Assembly: GCF_020852195.1 (NCBI RefSeq) | Contig: NZ_JADZBI010000230.1 | Span: forward strand, 1 to 35,484 | DNA from: Hyphomicrobium sp. | Lineage (GTDB): Bacteria; Pseudomonadota; Alphaproteobacteria; Rhizobiales; Hyphomicrobiaceae | DNA: 35,484 nt | Reading direction: 5' to 3' | Shown here: positions 9,211 through 17,007 of the stretch, one piece after another | How the letters are laid out: every line of letters begins with the position of its first letter | How positions within the stretch are numbered: position 1 is the first letter of the stretch | The notes under the pieces: generated by a model | Told to the model about the DNA's origin: nothing | The model's database searches: none | What the model saw: the letters and a program-made list of their open reading frames with translations, nothing else | Made by a program: the position numbers and the translations under genes

Positions 9211-10116
9211 ATGAAATCCGTAAAGTTCAAGAACGGCGCGATCGAGATGGCCGCGAACTTACATGTCCCCGCTGGCTTCGATGAGAAGAAGACCTATCCG
9301 GCCATCGTCGTGACCCATCCCGCAGGCGGCGTGAAGGAACAGACGGCGGGTCTCTATGCTAACAAGCTCGCGGCGGAGGGCTTCGTCACCATCGCCTTCG
9401 ACGCGTCCTATCAGGGCGAGAGCAGCGGCGCGCCGCGCCAGCTCGAGAATCCCTATGCGCGTGTCGAGGACATCAGCGCCGCGGTCGATTATCTGATGAC
9501 GCTGCCCTATGTCGATGGTGAGCGCATCGGCGCCATGGGGATTTGCGCCGGCGGCGCCTATACCGTGACCGCGGCTCTGGGCGATCGCCGCATCAAGGCC
9601 GTGGGCGCGGTCAGCGCCACCAACTACGGCGCGATCCTGCGCAACGGCTGGGAAGGGCGCGACGATCTAAGCGGAGCGTTCGCGATGCTGGAGAATGCGG
9701 TGAAGGCCCGCACCGCTGAAGCCAATGGCGCCGAGACAGGCTACTACCCGATCGTGCCACAAAAGCCGGAAGACGCACCCAATGCCGACCTCGTCGAGGC
9801 CGTGGAGTATTACCGGACGCCGCGCGCTCAGTGCTCCACATCTCCGAGCATTGCGCCGACGCGCAGCCTGTTGCAGCTCGTCACCTTCGACGCCTTCCAC
9901 CTGGTGGACCTGTTCCTGACCCAGCCGATCCAGATCGTCGCCGGCGAGAATGCGGGCACGCGCTGGATCAGCGAAGACCTGTTCCGCCGCGCCGCCAGCA
10001 AGGACAAGCACCTGCACATCGTCCCGGGTGCATCGCATATCGGCATGTACGACAAGCCGGACCTGGTGACCGAGGCCATGTCGAAGCTCGGCCCGTTCTT
10101 CAAATCGAAACTCTGA
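9211..10116 (+). CDS. Dienelactone-hydrolase-like alpha/beta hydrolase, paralog 1
   Basis: A 301-residue alpha/beta hydrolase. The nucleophile elbow GAMGICAGGAY places a Cys (residue 112) where most esterases have Ser, as in dienelactone hydrolases. The acid residue region is IVAGENAGTRW and the catalytic His lies in VPGASHIGMYDKP near the C-terminus. The N-terminus NLHVPAGFDEKKTYPAIVVTHP is typical of this group, which includes YcjY-type proteins. The next gene is a paralog with the same elbow, about 41 bases downstream. A strong AGAAGGGAGAG ribosome site precedes the ATG. The pair is divergent from the LysR gene and probably controlled by it. The protein is cytoplasmic, as there is no signal peptide. 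Substrate is not deducible; small lactones or esters are a guess. Confidence 0.88.
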   Translation: MKSVKFKNGAIEMAANLHVPAGFDEKKTYPAIVVTHPAGGVKEQTAGLYANKLAAEGFVTIAFDASYQGESSGAPRQLENPYARVEDISAAVDYLMTLPYVDGERIGAMGICAGGAYTVTAALGDRRIKAVGAVSATNYGAILRNGWEGRDDLSGAFAMLENAVKARTAEANGAETGYYPIVPQKPEDAPNADLVEAVEYYRTPRAQCSTSPSIAPTRSLLQLVTFDAFHLVDLFLTQPIQIVAGENAGTRWISEDLFRRAASKDKHLHIVPGASHIGMYDKPDLVTEAMSKLGPFFKSKL

Positions 10117-10157
10117 TCAGCCACGGCCATAGAGCCGCACAACGACAGGAGATCAAA

Positions 10158-11081
10158 ATGAAATCCGTAACCTTCAAGAACAAGACCTGGGACGTGGCGG
10201 CCAACCAGCACGTGCCCGCCGGCTTCGATGAATCGAAGACATATCCGGCCATCGTCGTGGCTCACCCGATCAGCTCCTGCAAGGAGCAGACGGCCGCGAT
10301 CTACGCTTCGAAGCTGGCCGAGTTCGGCTATGTCTGCCTCGCCTTCGACGCCTCCACGCAGGGCGCGAGTGGTGGACCGGGCCAGTATCTGGAAGACCCG
10401 GCGACCCGCGTCGAGGATTTCCGCTGTGCGGCCGACTACCTCGTAACTCTGCCCTATGTCGACGAGAACCGCATCGGCGTGCTCGGCATCTGCGGTGGCG
10501 GTGCATACGCCGTGAACGCGGCAATGACCGAGCGCCGCTTCAAGGCGGTAGGCACCGTCGTCGCTGCGAACTACGGGCGGATCTGCCGAGAAGGCGACCT
10601 GAGCCCTGACGCCGCGATCAAGGCGCTTGAAGGCATCAGTGCGCAGCGCACCGCCGAGGCGCGCGGCGCAGAGGCCGCGCTCACCACCTACATCCCGCAG
10701 TCCAAGGCGCAGCTTGAATCTTACGGCATTACGGATGTCGATGTAATCGAGGCAGTGGACTACTACACCACGCAGCGCGGCCAGAAACCCGGCTCGCCCA
10801 ACAAGCTGAATGTCGTCAGCACCGGCGCGGCATTCACCTGGGATGCCTTTCATCTGGCCGAGAAGCTGCTGACCCAGCCTTTGCAGATCATCGTCGGCGA
10901 CGGCCATGCGGGCGGCTTCGGCTCCTATCGCGACGGGTTCGAGCTGCTCAACAAGGCGGCCTCGACGAAGAAAAGCATCTTCGTCGTTACCGGTGCTACG
11001 CACTACGACCTCTACGACAAGCCCGATTGCGTTGATCAGGCTGTTGCGAAGCTCATGGCGTTCTACGGCGAGAATCTCTGA
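10158..11081 (+). CDS. Dienelactone-hydrolase-like alpha/beta hydrolase, paralog 2
   Basis: A 307-residue paralog of the preceding gene, sharing MKSV-FKN, the VPAGFDE-KTYPAIVV start and the nucleophile elbow GVLGICGGGAY with Cys112 at the identical position. The acid region is IVGDGHAGGFG and the catalytic His lies in VTGATHYDLYDKP. It differs from paralog 1 most in the cap-like stretch between residues about 150 and 230, where substrate specificity would be set. ACAGGAGA precedes the ATG at 10158; the frame is open further upstream, but that part overlaps paralog 1. The two genes are likely co-transcribed. A hairpin at 11145-11177 follows. The pair looks like a tandem duplication that has diverged in specificity. 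Confidence 0.88.
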   Translation: MKSVTFKNKTWDVAANQHVPAGFDESKTYPAIVVAHPISSCKEQTAAIYASKLAEFGYVCLAFDASTQGASGGPGQYLEDPATRVEDFRCAADYLVTLPYVDENRIGVLGICGGGAYAVNAAMTERRFKAVGTVVAANYGRICREGDLSPDAAIKALEGISAQRTAEARGAEAALTTYIPQSKAQLESYGITDVDVIEAVDYYTTQRGQKPGSPNKLNVVSTGAAFTWDAFHLAEKLLTQPLQIIVGDGHAGGFGSYRDGFELLNKAASTKKSIFVVTGATHYDLYDKPDCVDQAVAKLMAFYGENL

Positions 11082-11532
11082 ACCGTTCACTGTTGACGCA
11101 AGCCGATCGACGACCACCGAGCGCTGCGGCTCGGAACTCCAGTTGGATGTCCGCTTGTAGAAAATAAGCGGACATCCTTCACGGGGAATGCCACGTCCGG
11201 CTAGGGTCAAACTGCGAAGTCACCCACCTTCGTGGCCATGTTGGCTTCTGACCGGAAATCGGACGCAACTGAGCCTCGCCGCGGCCGCGCGTTTACGGGT
11301 ACACATGACCGCATCGGACCCTAGCAGTCCGAAGCATGAATGCCTCGGTCTCACCCAAAAAACTAGAGCACGCGCTCCTGCCCTCGCGTTGGCAGCGGCG
11401 CCACACCTCGTGGCCTCAAACCCCGTAAGGGTTCGTTAGGGCAATACTCTCCTAACAGAAATGTGCTTCTCTCCGGAGTTGGGCCACGCGCGCCGGCCCC
11501 GCGCTCTTCGTTCGTCTGGAGTAGAAAGAGAC
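11082..11532. other. Intergenic region before the first L,D-transpeptidase
   Basis: These 451 bases hold no recognisable gene; open frames on either strand have no family features. The region contains the hairpin at 11145-11177. Downstream of that, around 11185-11320, the sequence resembles degenerate non-coding filler. The last 70 bases, with a GAAAGAGA ribosome site, form the leader of the transpeptidase gene. Confidence 0.55.
11145..11177 (+). terminator. Perfect 12-bp hairpin after the hydrolase pair
   Basis: GGATGTCCGCTT (11145-11156), a nine-base loop, then AAGCGGACATCC (11166-11177). It lies 64 bases after the second hydrolase stop. No T-run follows, so it may be a factor-dependent end, an RNA-stabilising hairpin or a repeat remnant. 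Confidence 0.5.
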
Positions 11533-11955
11533 ATGCGCACGCTTCTTCTCGCGATCGCCCTTGCGGTCGCGTCGTCCCTCGCGCCATCGGCAGCCTCCGC
11601 CAGCGTCCACGCCCGCATCAGCAAGAGCGGCCAGACCATGGACGTGTACGTGCACGGCACCCATTATTACAGTTGGCCGGTCTCCACCGGGCGCGGGCGC
11701 CATGCGACACCCTCGGGCACGTTCCGCCCGCAGCGTCTCGAGCGGCGCTGGTACTCGACCAAGTACAACAACGCGCCCATGCACTACGCGGTCTTCTACA
11801 GCGGCGGCTACGCGATCCACGCCACCACGGAGGTCGGTCGGCTGGGCCGCCCCGCTTCCCACGGTTGCATCCGCCTCGCGCCGTCCCACGCCGCGACGTT
11901 CTATTCGCTCGTACGCTCCCACGGCGCCGCGCGCACGCGCATCTCGATCCGTTGA
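11533..11955 (+). CDS. Small exported L,D-transpeptidase (YkuD domain)
   Basis: A 140-residue protein made of a signal peptide ([22 protein letters not shown]) and one YkuD catalytic domain. The active-site signature is complete: His96 in YAIHATTEVG, then RPASHGCIRL with His110 and catalytic Cys112. Enzymes of this family make 3-3 cross-links in peptidoglycan or attach proteins such as lipoproteins to it, in the periplasm. The domain starts at SVHARISKSGQTMDVYV with THYYSWPVSTGR. I chose the ATG at 11533, which begins the signal peptide and has GAAAGAGA upstream. The next gene is a second, longer transpeptidase only 52 bases downstream. Which cross-linking reaction it performs cannot be read from sequence. 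Confidence 0.92.
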   Translation: MRTLLLAIALAVASSLAPSAASASVHARISKSGQTMDVYVHGTHYYSWPVSTGRGRHATPSGTFRPQRLERRWYSTKYNNAPMHYAVFYSGGYAIHATTEVGRLGRPASHGCIRLAPSHAATFYSLVRSHGAARTRISIR

Positions 11956-11981
11956 CCCGACCCCGTTAATGCCAAGATCAG

Positions 11982-11998
11982 ATGCTAAATGTTAGCAT
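11982..11998. promoter_or_regulatory. 17-bp palindrome just before the second L,D-transpeptidase
   Basis: ATGCTAA-ATG-TTAGCAT is a perfect dyad (11982-11988 with 11992-11998). Its right arm can also pair with ATGCT at 12008-12012, which contains the start codon of the next gene, so two mutually exclusive hairpins are possible. It may be an operator or a translational switch. No factor can be named. Confidence 0.5.
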
Positions 11999-12007
11999 TA
12001 GGCATTT

Positions 12008-13015
12008 ATGCTCATCTTGTTCGTCGCTCGCGTTAATAGGGTTGTAGGAGCCGTGACGAGGTCTGGAGTTCTTTTGGGCACGCTTGCCCTCGCAGCCGCC
12101 CTGGCGGGATCCGCCATGGCCGAGACCCGCGCCGAGAGCGGCGCATCACAGGACGGGGTCCCCACCGTCACCATCCTCAACAGGGCACCGGAAGCTGCCG
12201 ACGCATCGGCGCCCCCGGAGCTCAAAGTCTCGCCGCGGACGCCTGAGCCGGCGCGCGTCCCCGCGCCCGCAGCCGCGGCTGCCCCGCCGGCGTCCGAAGC
12301 GAAGCCCCTTACGCGCGACGCGGCCGAAGGCACAACCAAGCCGCCGGCAAACACAACCGAGGCGCCGAACCAGACCGCCAAGGCCGAAACCGAGCCCGTT
12401 CCCCTGCCCGAGCCGACGCTCGCCATCGACATCGATCTCACGCGCCAGGTGATGACCGTCTCCGAGGAGGGCGCCAGGCTCTACACATGGCCGATCTCAT
12501 CGGCCCGCTACGGCTACCGCACGCCGACCGGCACCTACCGGCCGACGTGGATGGCCAAGATGTGGTACTCGCGCCAGTACGACCTGGCCCCCATGCCGCA
12601 CGCGATCTTCTTCCACAAGGGCGTCGCGATCCACGCCACCTACGCCACGCGGCAACTGGGCCGGCCGGCATCGCACGGCTGCGTCCGCCTCGCGCCGAGG
12701 AACGCGGCGACGCTGTTCAAGCTCGTCAACACACACGGCCAGGAGCGCACGGAGATCGTGGTGCGCGGCAAGCCCGACCACTCCGGTGCAGAGGTTGCAT
12801 CGCGCGAGTTGCGTGGTGAGCGTGCGCCTGAGCAACTGAGGCGCGGTTCGCCCTACTACCGCTATCTGCCGCCGAGCTACTATGCGCCGCGCGGCTATGC
12901 GACCTACGCACCACGCACCTATTCCGCTCCACATACGCGCCGCCGCTACTATGCGGTCCCACAGCGTCCGCCGCGCGGCCTCTACAGCGGCTATTCCTAC
13001 GGCTACGGCTTCTGA
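12008..13015 (+). CDS. Exported L,D-transpeptidase with Pro/Ala-rich linker and Tyr/Arg-rich tail
   Basis: 335 residues in four parts. They are an N-terminal hydrophobic export segment (VLLGTLALAAALAGSAMA), a Pro/Ala/Glu-rich linker to about residue 135, a YkuD domain (about 138-255) and a Tyr/Pro/Arg-rich tail (about 280-335). The catalytic signature is intact: His209 in VAIHATYATRQLG and RPASHGCVRL with His223 and Cys225. The linker could span periplasm or peptidoglycan, and the aromatic-basic tail is unusual and may bind wall polymers (inference). The ATG at 12008 has a weak ribosome site; a GTG at 12053 would give a more compact signal peptide, but its AGGAG is too close. It forms a tandem pair with the shorter enzyme upstream. 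Confidence 0.9.
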   Translation: MLILFVARVNRVVGAVTRSGVLLGTLALAAALAGSAMAETRAESGASQDGVPTVTILNRAPEAADASAPPELKVSPRTPEPARVPAPAAAAAPPASEAKPLTRDAAEGTTKPPANTTEAPNQTAKAETEPVPLPEPTLAIDIDLTRQVMTVSEEGARLYTWPISSARYGYRTPTGTYRPTWMAKMWYSRQYDLAPMPHAIFFHKGVAIHATYATRQLGRPASHGCVRLAPRNAATLFKLVNTHGQERTEIVVRGKPDHSGAEVASRELRGERAPEQLRRGSPYYRYLPPSYYAPRGYATYAPRTYSAPHTRRRYYAVPQRPPRGLYSGYSYGYGF

Positions 13016-13079
13016 GCCGATACCCCCTTACGAATGTGGGACGCGCGAGTGCACACGGCACGCGTCGCATGCGCGGAGA

Positions 13080-13257
13080 CTTGCGTGGGTGCCGGCCGTC
13101 CATGCGGAGCATGGCTTCGCCATGACGCCGGCATGACGGTATATGTGTGGGGGCGGCTCGCCTCCTTTCGACGTCATCCCGGCGCAGGCCGGGATCCACG
13201 CAAGCTGCCACACCCGCTACGTCCGCAGGATCCTCGTGCGACAGCGCAACCGATCCC
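13080..13257. repeat. Dispersed composite repeat, copy 2, with inverted pair
   Basis: The right arm, CGTCATCCCGGCGCAGGCC with GGGATCCACGCAAG (13172-13204), is inverted relative to a left arm (13080-13139) that reads CTTGCGTGGGTGCCGGCC ... GCCGGCATGACGG. The left arm is split by about 29 extra bases that are themselves a dyad (CCATGCGGAGCATGG). This matches the design at 1546-1642. It is followed by GCAGGATCCTCGTGCGACAG (13226-13245), the module shared with 5345-5457 and 25270-25440. Confidence 0.75.
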
Positions 13258-13294
13258 ACAGGCAAAGCGCAGTCCGTGTTGTGACCGGATACGG

Positions 13295-14707
13295 CTAGAA
13301 CGGGTTCCAGGTCGGGCGCGGCGAGAAGCGCACGTAGCCGATGCTGGCGCCGATCCTGAGGCCGAGCCCGGAGCGGATCGGCGCCATCATGACGGGGCCG
13401 CCCTTGAGCAGCGTCATGCCGACACCGCCCACGAGATAAGCCGAGCCGTCGACGCCGGTAAAGCGGCGGAACAGCGTCTCGGGCTCGTGCAGATCATAGA
13501 TCAGGAACAGCGTGCGCGAGCCCTCGGCCCCGACGTCGTAGCCGATCGACGGGCCGTGCCAATAGACCTTCTGGCTGCCGCCGTTGCGCAGATAGAGCGT
13601 GCCCTCGCCGTAACGCAGGCCTGCGAGGAACGCGCCGCCGCCCTCGGTGCCGAGCACGTAGGCGGTGGGCCGACCCGACTTCTGGAACGCATGCTCGATC
13701 ACGCTCGCAAGCGACGTCGAGACGGTGCCGAAAAAGCCTCGCGTCGCCTCTCTGATCTCGTCGATGGTGTACCCGCCGCCTTCCGCATCGAACGCCGACG
13801 CGCCGTCCTCGCCCTCTGGCGGCGGCAGCTCGTAGGGCGTGCCCGGCGGCGGCGCGTCGTAGTTGGGCGCGACGCCGTCGTTCGGTTGTCCGCGCGGCAG
13901 TGGCGGCGGCGGGATCACGGCCTGGGCCGTGGTCGTGCTCCAGCTTGATGTGGAGTCGGATTCTTTCTCGTCGGCCACCTTGGGCTCTTCGCGCTTCTGC
14001 GGCGCGGTCGCCGGCGGCGGCTCGGCAGACGGTGGCGCCTCCGCGACAACCGGCGGCTCCACCGACCGAGGTTGCTCGGAGGAGCGCGGCGGTTCCGCAT
14101 TCGCCGTCTCCGTCGGCCGCACGGGCGACAGCGACGGCGTCGGCTCCTTGGCGGCAGGCGGCGCCGCAGCGACGGGTGGCGACGCGGGCTCCGGTGCTGG
14201 CTTCGCTTCCGCCACCGGAGGCGGCGCGGCGGCCGGCCCGCTCTTCGCGATCTCGCGGTCGATCTTCTCGATCAGATAGGCCGACTTGGCGCGCATCACC
14301 GCCATCAGCTCGCTCGACGCGGCCTTGAGGTCGGCGAGATTGGCGCAGGTCGCCGCCTCCTCCCCGGCGTCGCCGCCGTCGGGGCTGCCGAGCGTATCGA
14401 TCTTGCTCAGGAGGTCGCTCGCCTCTGCGTCGAACGCGTCGAGCTTGGCATCATGGACCAGCTTGAGGCCCTTGGTTTCAAAGTCGGGCTCCGTCCAGCC
14501 CTTGTGATCGCGCAGCGCCTGCAGCTTCGCCTTGAGCTTGGGCTGCGTCTCGGCGCTGAACGCGCGCAGCTCGGCCGCCGACGCGTCGACCGCCTCGCCG
14601 AAGCTCTCCGGCGTGCACGTCTCGGCCGACGCGGGGGCGCTCGCCAGCGCAAGCGCTAGCGCGAGGCCCGCCGCGGAGGCCAGGCGGAATATCCGTCTCA
14701 TGGTCAT
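13295..14707 (-). CDS. EipA-like (DUF1134) envelope protein with long N-terminal extension
   Basis: About 470 residues. A signal peptide (RRIFRLASAAGLALALALASAPASA) is followed by a charged helical region (about 25-165). Then comes a Pro/Ala/Glu-rich segment (about 165-310), and a C-terminal DUF1134 domain (about 314-470) starting TIDEIREATRGFFG with GTEGGGAFLAGLRYGEG, VYWHGPSIGYDVG and GVGMTLLKGGPVMMAPIR. DUF1134 includes EipA, a periplasmic protein needed for envelope integrity in Brucella; those proteins are about 200 residues, so more than half of this one is extra. The Pro-rich middle could be a periplasmic spacer. The ATG at 14707 has GGGAGAGAG upstream and begins the signal peptide; the frame is open upstream without signal-like sequence. 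The domain is recognised with good confidence; the role of the extension is unknown. Confidence 0.85.
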   Translation of the reverse strand: MTMRRIFRLASAAGLALALALASAPASAETCTPESFGEAVDASAAELRAFSAETQPKLKAKLQALRDHKGWTEPDFETKGLKLVHDAKLDAFDAEASDLLSKIDTLGSPDGGDAGEEAATCANLADLKAASSELMAVMRAKSAYLIEKIDREIAKSGPAAAPPPVAEAKPAPEPASPPVAAAPPAAKEPTPSLSPVRPTETANAEPPRSSEQPRSVEPPVVAEAPPSAEPPPATAPQKREEPKVADEKESDSTSSWSTTTAQAVIPPPPLPRGQPNDGVAPNYDAPPPGTPYELPPPEGEDGASAFDAEGGGYTIDEIREATRGFFGTVSTSLASVIEHAFQKSGRPTAYVLGTEGGGAFLAGLRYGEGTLYLRNGGSQKVYWHGPSIGYDVGAEGSRTLFLIYDLHEPETLFRRFTGVDGSAYLVGGVGMTLLKGGPVMMAPIRSGLGLRIGASIGYVRFSPRPTWNPF

Positions 14708-15071
14708 CGAAACTCTCTCCCGCCGACTTTTGGCGTTTTTAGGGAGTTTACCGACGCAACCCGAGGGACGGGACATCTTTTTCTGGAATCTGTGCTTTTT
14801 GACTTTCGTACCGTCGTTGCGGCCGCAGACCGCCCGTAAAGCGGGGAGAATTCCACATCGAGCAGCCTGCGAGCCCGCGCGCGTCCCCGCGCCCGCCCCG
14901 AAACCATGCCGCACGAACGCCGGGAAATAAGGGGTGGACCGCGTTCAGTCGACGCCCGTCGCGCGCCTTGAATCGAAGCTCCGCATCACCTTGCCCCCAA
15001 CGCGTCATGGCCGGGCTGGACCTGGCCAAGACGTATGAGAGCAGAGCGCTTCAGGCTGAATTGAGCATGCG
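14708..15071. other. Intergenic region upstream of the EipA-like gene
   Basis: These 364 bases contain no convincing gene. The minus-strand leader of the EipA-like gene is relatively AT-rich (14745-14810). Around 15003-15029 there is GTCATGGCCGGGCTGGACC followed by TGGCCA, resembling the start of a common rhizobial repeat. At 15045-15075, next to the deacetylase stop, there is a GAGCGCTTCAGGCTGAATTG-type stretch that may be another repeat remnant. Confidence 0.5.
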
Positions 15072-15983
15072 CTAGGGCACGGTGCGCACGACGCTCGACA
15101 GCGGCCGTTCGCTGCCCGCAGCCGGCAGCCCCTTCACGTCCTTCTCGATAAGCTTGTCGTACTCGGCGAGCGTCTTGAGCTCGTCCTTGGCCCGCATGTG
15201 CACCACCTTGTAGCCGCCGGCCTTGAGCGCCGTGAGCAGACCCGGCATCGCCTTGGCGGTGTGCGGCTGGATATCGTGCATCAGGACCATGCCTTTGCCG
15301 CGCTTTTCAAGCCGCTTCATGATGTTCTCGACCAGCTTCTCGGGGGTCTGGCGCTTGAAGTCGAAGCTGTCCGTGTCGGTTGAGAACATGGCGATGTTGC
15401 GGCTCGCGAGATAGGCGAGCGTCACCTGCGAATCGCGCAGATAGGGATAGCGGAAGAACGGCGAGATCGGCCCGCCCACGGCCCGTCGCACGCCGCTGAT
15501 ACCCTTCTCGATCTCGTCCTTGGCCTCTTGATCTGATTTCTTGCGTAGGTCCTGATGCGACCACGTGTGCGTGCCGACGGTATGCCCGCGCTGGGCCACG
15601 TCGCGGATGATCTCCGGCAGCCCGAGCGCCATCTTTCCGAGGCTGAAGAAGATCGCCTTCGTGCACTGCTCGTCGAGCGCGTCGAGGATGGCCTTCGTGG
15701 TGTTGACCTGCGGACCGTCGTCGAAGGTGAGCACCACCTCCTTGTCCTGCAGGAAGTCATAAGCCTTGTAGTGCTCCATGCCGAACCCAGGCCCGCCCGT
15801 GGTGTCGATCTCGACCGTGCGCGCGACGCCGAGCGCGTCCGGATTGGCGCACGCCGTCTTGGGACCTTCGGGAAGCGCCGATGTCTCGGACGGAGCCTCA
15901 GCGGCCTGCGGCGCCTTGGAAGAATCCCCTGCAAAAGCCGCCGTGGCGACCAGAACAAGCAACATCGACAATGGTGCGCGCAT
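15072..15983 (-). CDS. Exported polysaccharide deacetylase (NodB-like, CE4)
   Basis: About 303 residues with a signal peptide (RAPLSMLLVLVATAAFAG) and a NodB-homology domain. The CE4 motifs are in order: TFDDGP with the catalytic and metal Asp pair, the metal-binding HTWSH, RYPYLRDS, STDTDSFDF and a final VLMHDIQPHTA with the catalytic His. Such enzymes remove acetyl groups from N-acetylglucosamine polymers in the periplasm or wall. Chitin-oligomer or exopolysaccharide substrates are equally possible. Two in-frame ATGs (15986, 15983) follow GGGGAGGAC; the second has better spacing. It stands alone on the minus strand between the EipA-like gene and the FlK-like gene. Confidence 0.92.
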   Translation of the reverse strand: MRAPLSMLLVLVATAAFAGDSSKAPQAAEAPSETSALPEGPKTACANPDALGVARTVEIDTTGGPGFGMEHYKAYDFLQDKEVVLTFDDGPQVNTTKAILDALDEQCTKAIFFSLGKMALGLPEIIRDVAQRGHTVGTHTWSHQDLRKKSDQEAKDEIEKGISGVRRAVGGPISPFFRYPYLRDSQVTLAYLASRNIAMFSTDTDSFDFKRQTPEKLVENIMKRLEKRGKGMVLMHDIQPHTAKAMPGLLTALKAGGYKVVHMRAKDELKTLAEYDKLIEKDVKGLPAAGSERPLSSVVRTVP

Positions 15984-16081
15984 CATGTCCTCCCCGATTG
16001 GTTGCACCCTTCTTAGCAGCAAAAGGTGGCGCCGGGGAGACCCGCGCTCAGGGGTGGGGAAAAGCCCGTCGGGGAGAAGAT

Positions 16082-16498
16082 TCAGCTCGTCTCGCGGGAG
16101 ATTTTCGACAGGAAGCGCGCCGCATCGACGACAACGCGGATGTGGGTGGCCTTGCCGATCGGCTTTGCGTCGTCCTGCGCCTCGATGGCGAAGGTGAGCC
16201 TGCGACCGTCGATGGCGGTCAGTGTCGCGTGGGCTGATACGCTTTGTCCCGGCAACGACGCAGCCGTGTGATCGAGCGCGAGGTGCACGCCGAGGCTTGC
16301 CTCGCCCGGCGCAAGGTGATTCTCGACGCAGGCGACGGCCGCCCGCTCCATCAGGGCGGCGAGGCTCGGAGTCGCAAAGACCGCGATCGTCCCGCTGCCC
16401 ACGGCCACGGCGGTCTGGTCCTCCGTCACCACCACGCTCGCCTCCCCCTGGAGACCGGGCGAGAGACCGCTGTCCTCCGATCGACTCTGCGCCGTCAT
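16082..16498 (-). CDS. FlK-like hotdog thioesterase
   Basis: A 138-residue single-domain hotdog protein resembling fluoroacetyl-CoA thioesterase FlK and its many uncharacterised relatives. Landmarks are LSPGLQGEASVVVTEDQTAVAVGSG, FATPSLAALMERAAVACVENHL, where the Glu of the MERAA helix matches the family catalytic Glu, and SLGVHLALDHTAASLPGQSV, where the His of DHTAA matches the catalytic His. In most organisms these relatives are thought to be general or housekeeping acyl-CoA thioesterases, not fluoroacetate resistance enzymes. I use the ATG at 16498 (AAGGGAAG upstream). It is divergent from the small secreted protein gene. No other fluoroacetate-related gene is nearby. Confidence 0.82.
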   Translation of the reverse strand: MTAQSRSEDSGLSPGLQGEASVVVTEDQTAVAVGSGTIAVFATPSLAALMERAAVACVENHLAPGEASLGVHLALDHTAASLPGQSVSAHATLTAIDGRRLTFAIEAQDDAKPIGKATHIRVVVDAARFLSKISRETS

Positions 16499-16652
16499 AT
16501 CTTCCCTTTCGCGCCGGACGGACCCTGCTGCCCGGACCTCAAGCAAGACCAGTTGGAGCTGTCCCACCCGGAACAGCGGCCCGGACAGCCGGGACGTAGC
16601 ATGTCCTCATCGAGATCGCACCGGCCGCAAGGCCGCCCATGAGGAGGTTCCA

Positions 16653-16913
16653 ATGACCCTCACGCTTCGCACCACCGCCTTGGCCGCGCTCGCGGCTGTT
16701 GCCGCCCTTGCCCCCCTCGCCTCCGGCGGCGATGCCCATGCCCGCGGCGGCAAAGAGTTCTTCTCCAACACCTACCAGTTCGACAGGCCCATGAACGGCT
16801 ACCAGGGTTTCTCCGGCGCCTATCACTGTTCCTACATCAAGACGCCGAAGACGGTCTGCAACAAGGCCGGCCAGTGCAAGAGAATCTGGGAGCTGCTTCA
16901 GACCTGCCAGTAA
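16653..16913 (+). CDS. Small exported protein of unknown function
   Basis: 86 residues: a signal peptide (LRTTALAALAAVAALAPLASGGDAHA), then a 56-residue mature part with four Cys (YHCSYIKTPKTVCNKAGQC and the terminal LLQTCQ), so probably a disulfide-bonded periplasmic or secreted peptide. The ribosome site AGGAGG sits seven bases before the ATG and a strong intrinsic terminator follows at 16958-16986. It is therefore a compact single-gene unit that may be well expressed. I do not recognise the family. Confidence 0.8.
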   Translation: MTLTLRTTALAALAAVAALAPLASGGDAHARGGKEFFSNTYQFDRPMNGYQGFSGAYHCSYIKTPKTVCNKAGQCKRIWELLQTCQ

Positions 16914-16957
16914 TCGCCGTTTCCACCCCGCGCATTCCTCCTCCCACGCGTCGTCCT

Positions 16958-16986
16958 GGCCCCGGTTTGCACCGGGGCCTTTTTTT
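16958..16986 (+). terminator. Rho-independent terminator
   Basis: GGCCCCGGT (16958-16966), loop TTGC, ACCGGGGCC (16971-16979), then seven T. This is a textbook intrinsic terminator for the small secreted protein gene, placed before the converging OmpA-domain gene. Confidence 0.95.
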
Positions 16987-17007
16987 CTTCGCCATCACGA
17001 AAGGAGA

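Noticed and set aside
9780-9900. Possible local frameshift in the first hydrolase, where it differs most from its paralog
   Set aside because: The frame stays open and resumes the same alignment, and the divergent stretch reads as a plausible surface loop; substitution and indels explain it.
9828-11210. 460-codon minus-strand open frame over the hydrolase genes
   Set aside because: Antisense to well-supported paralogs; no ribosome site or domain.
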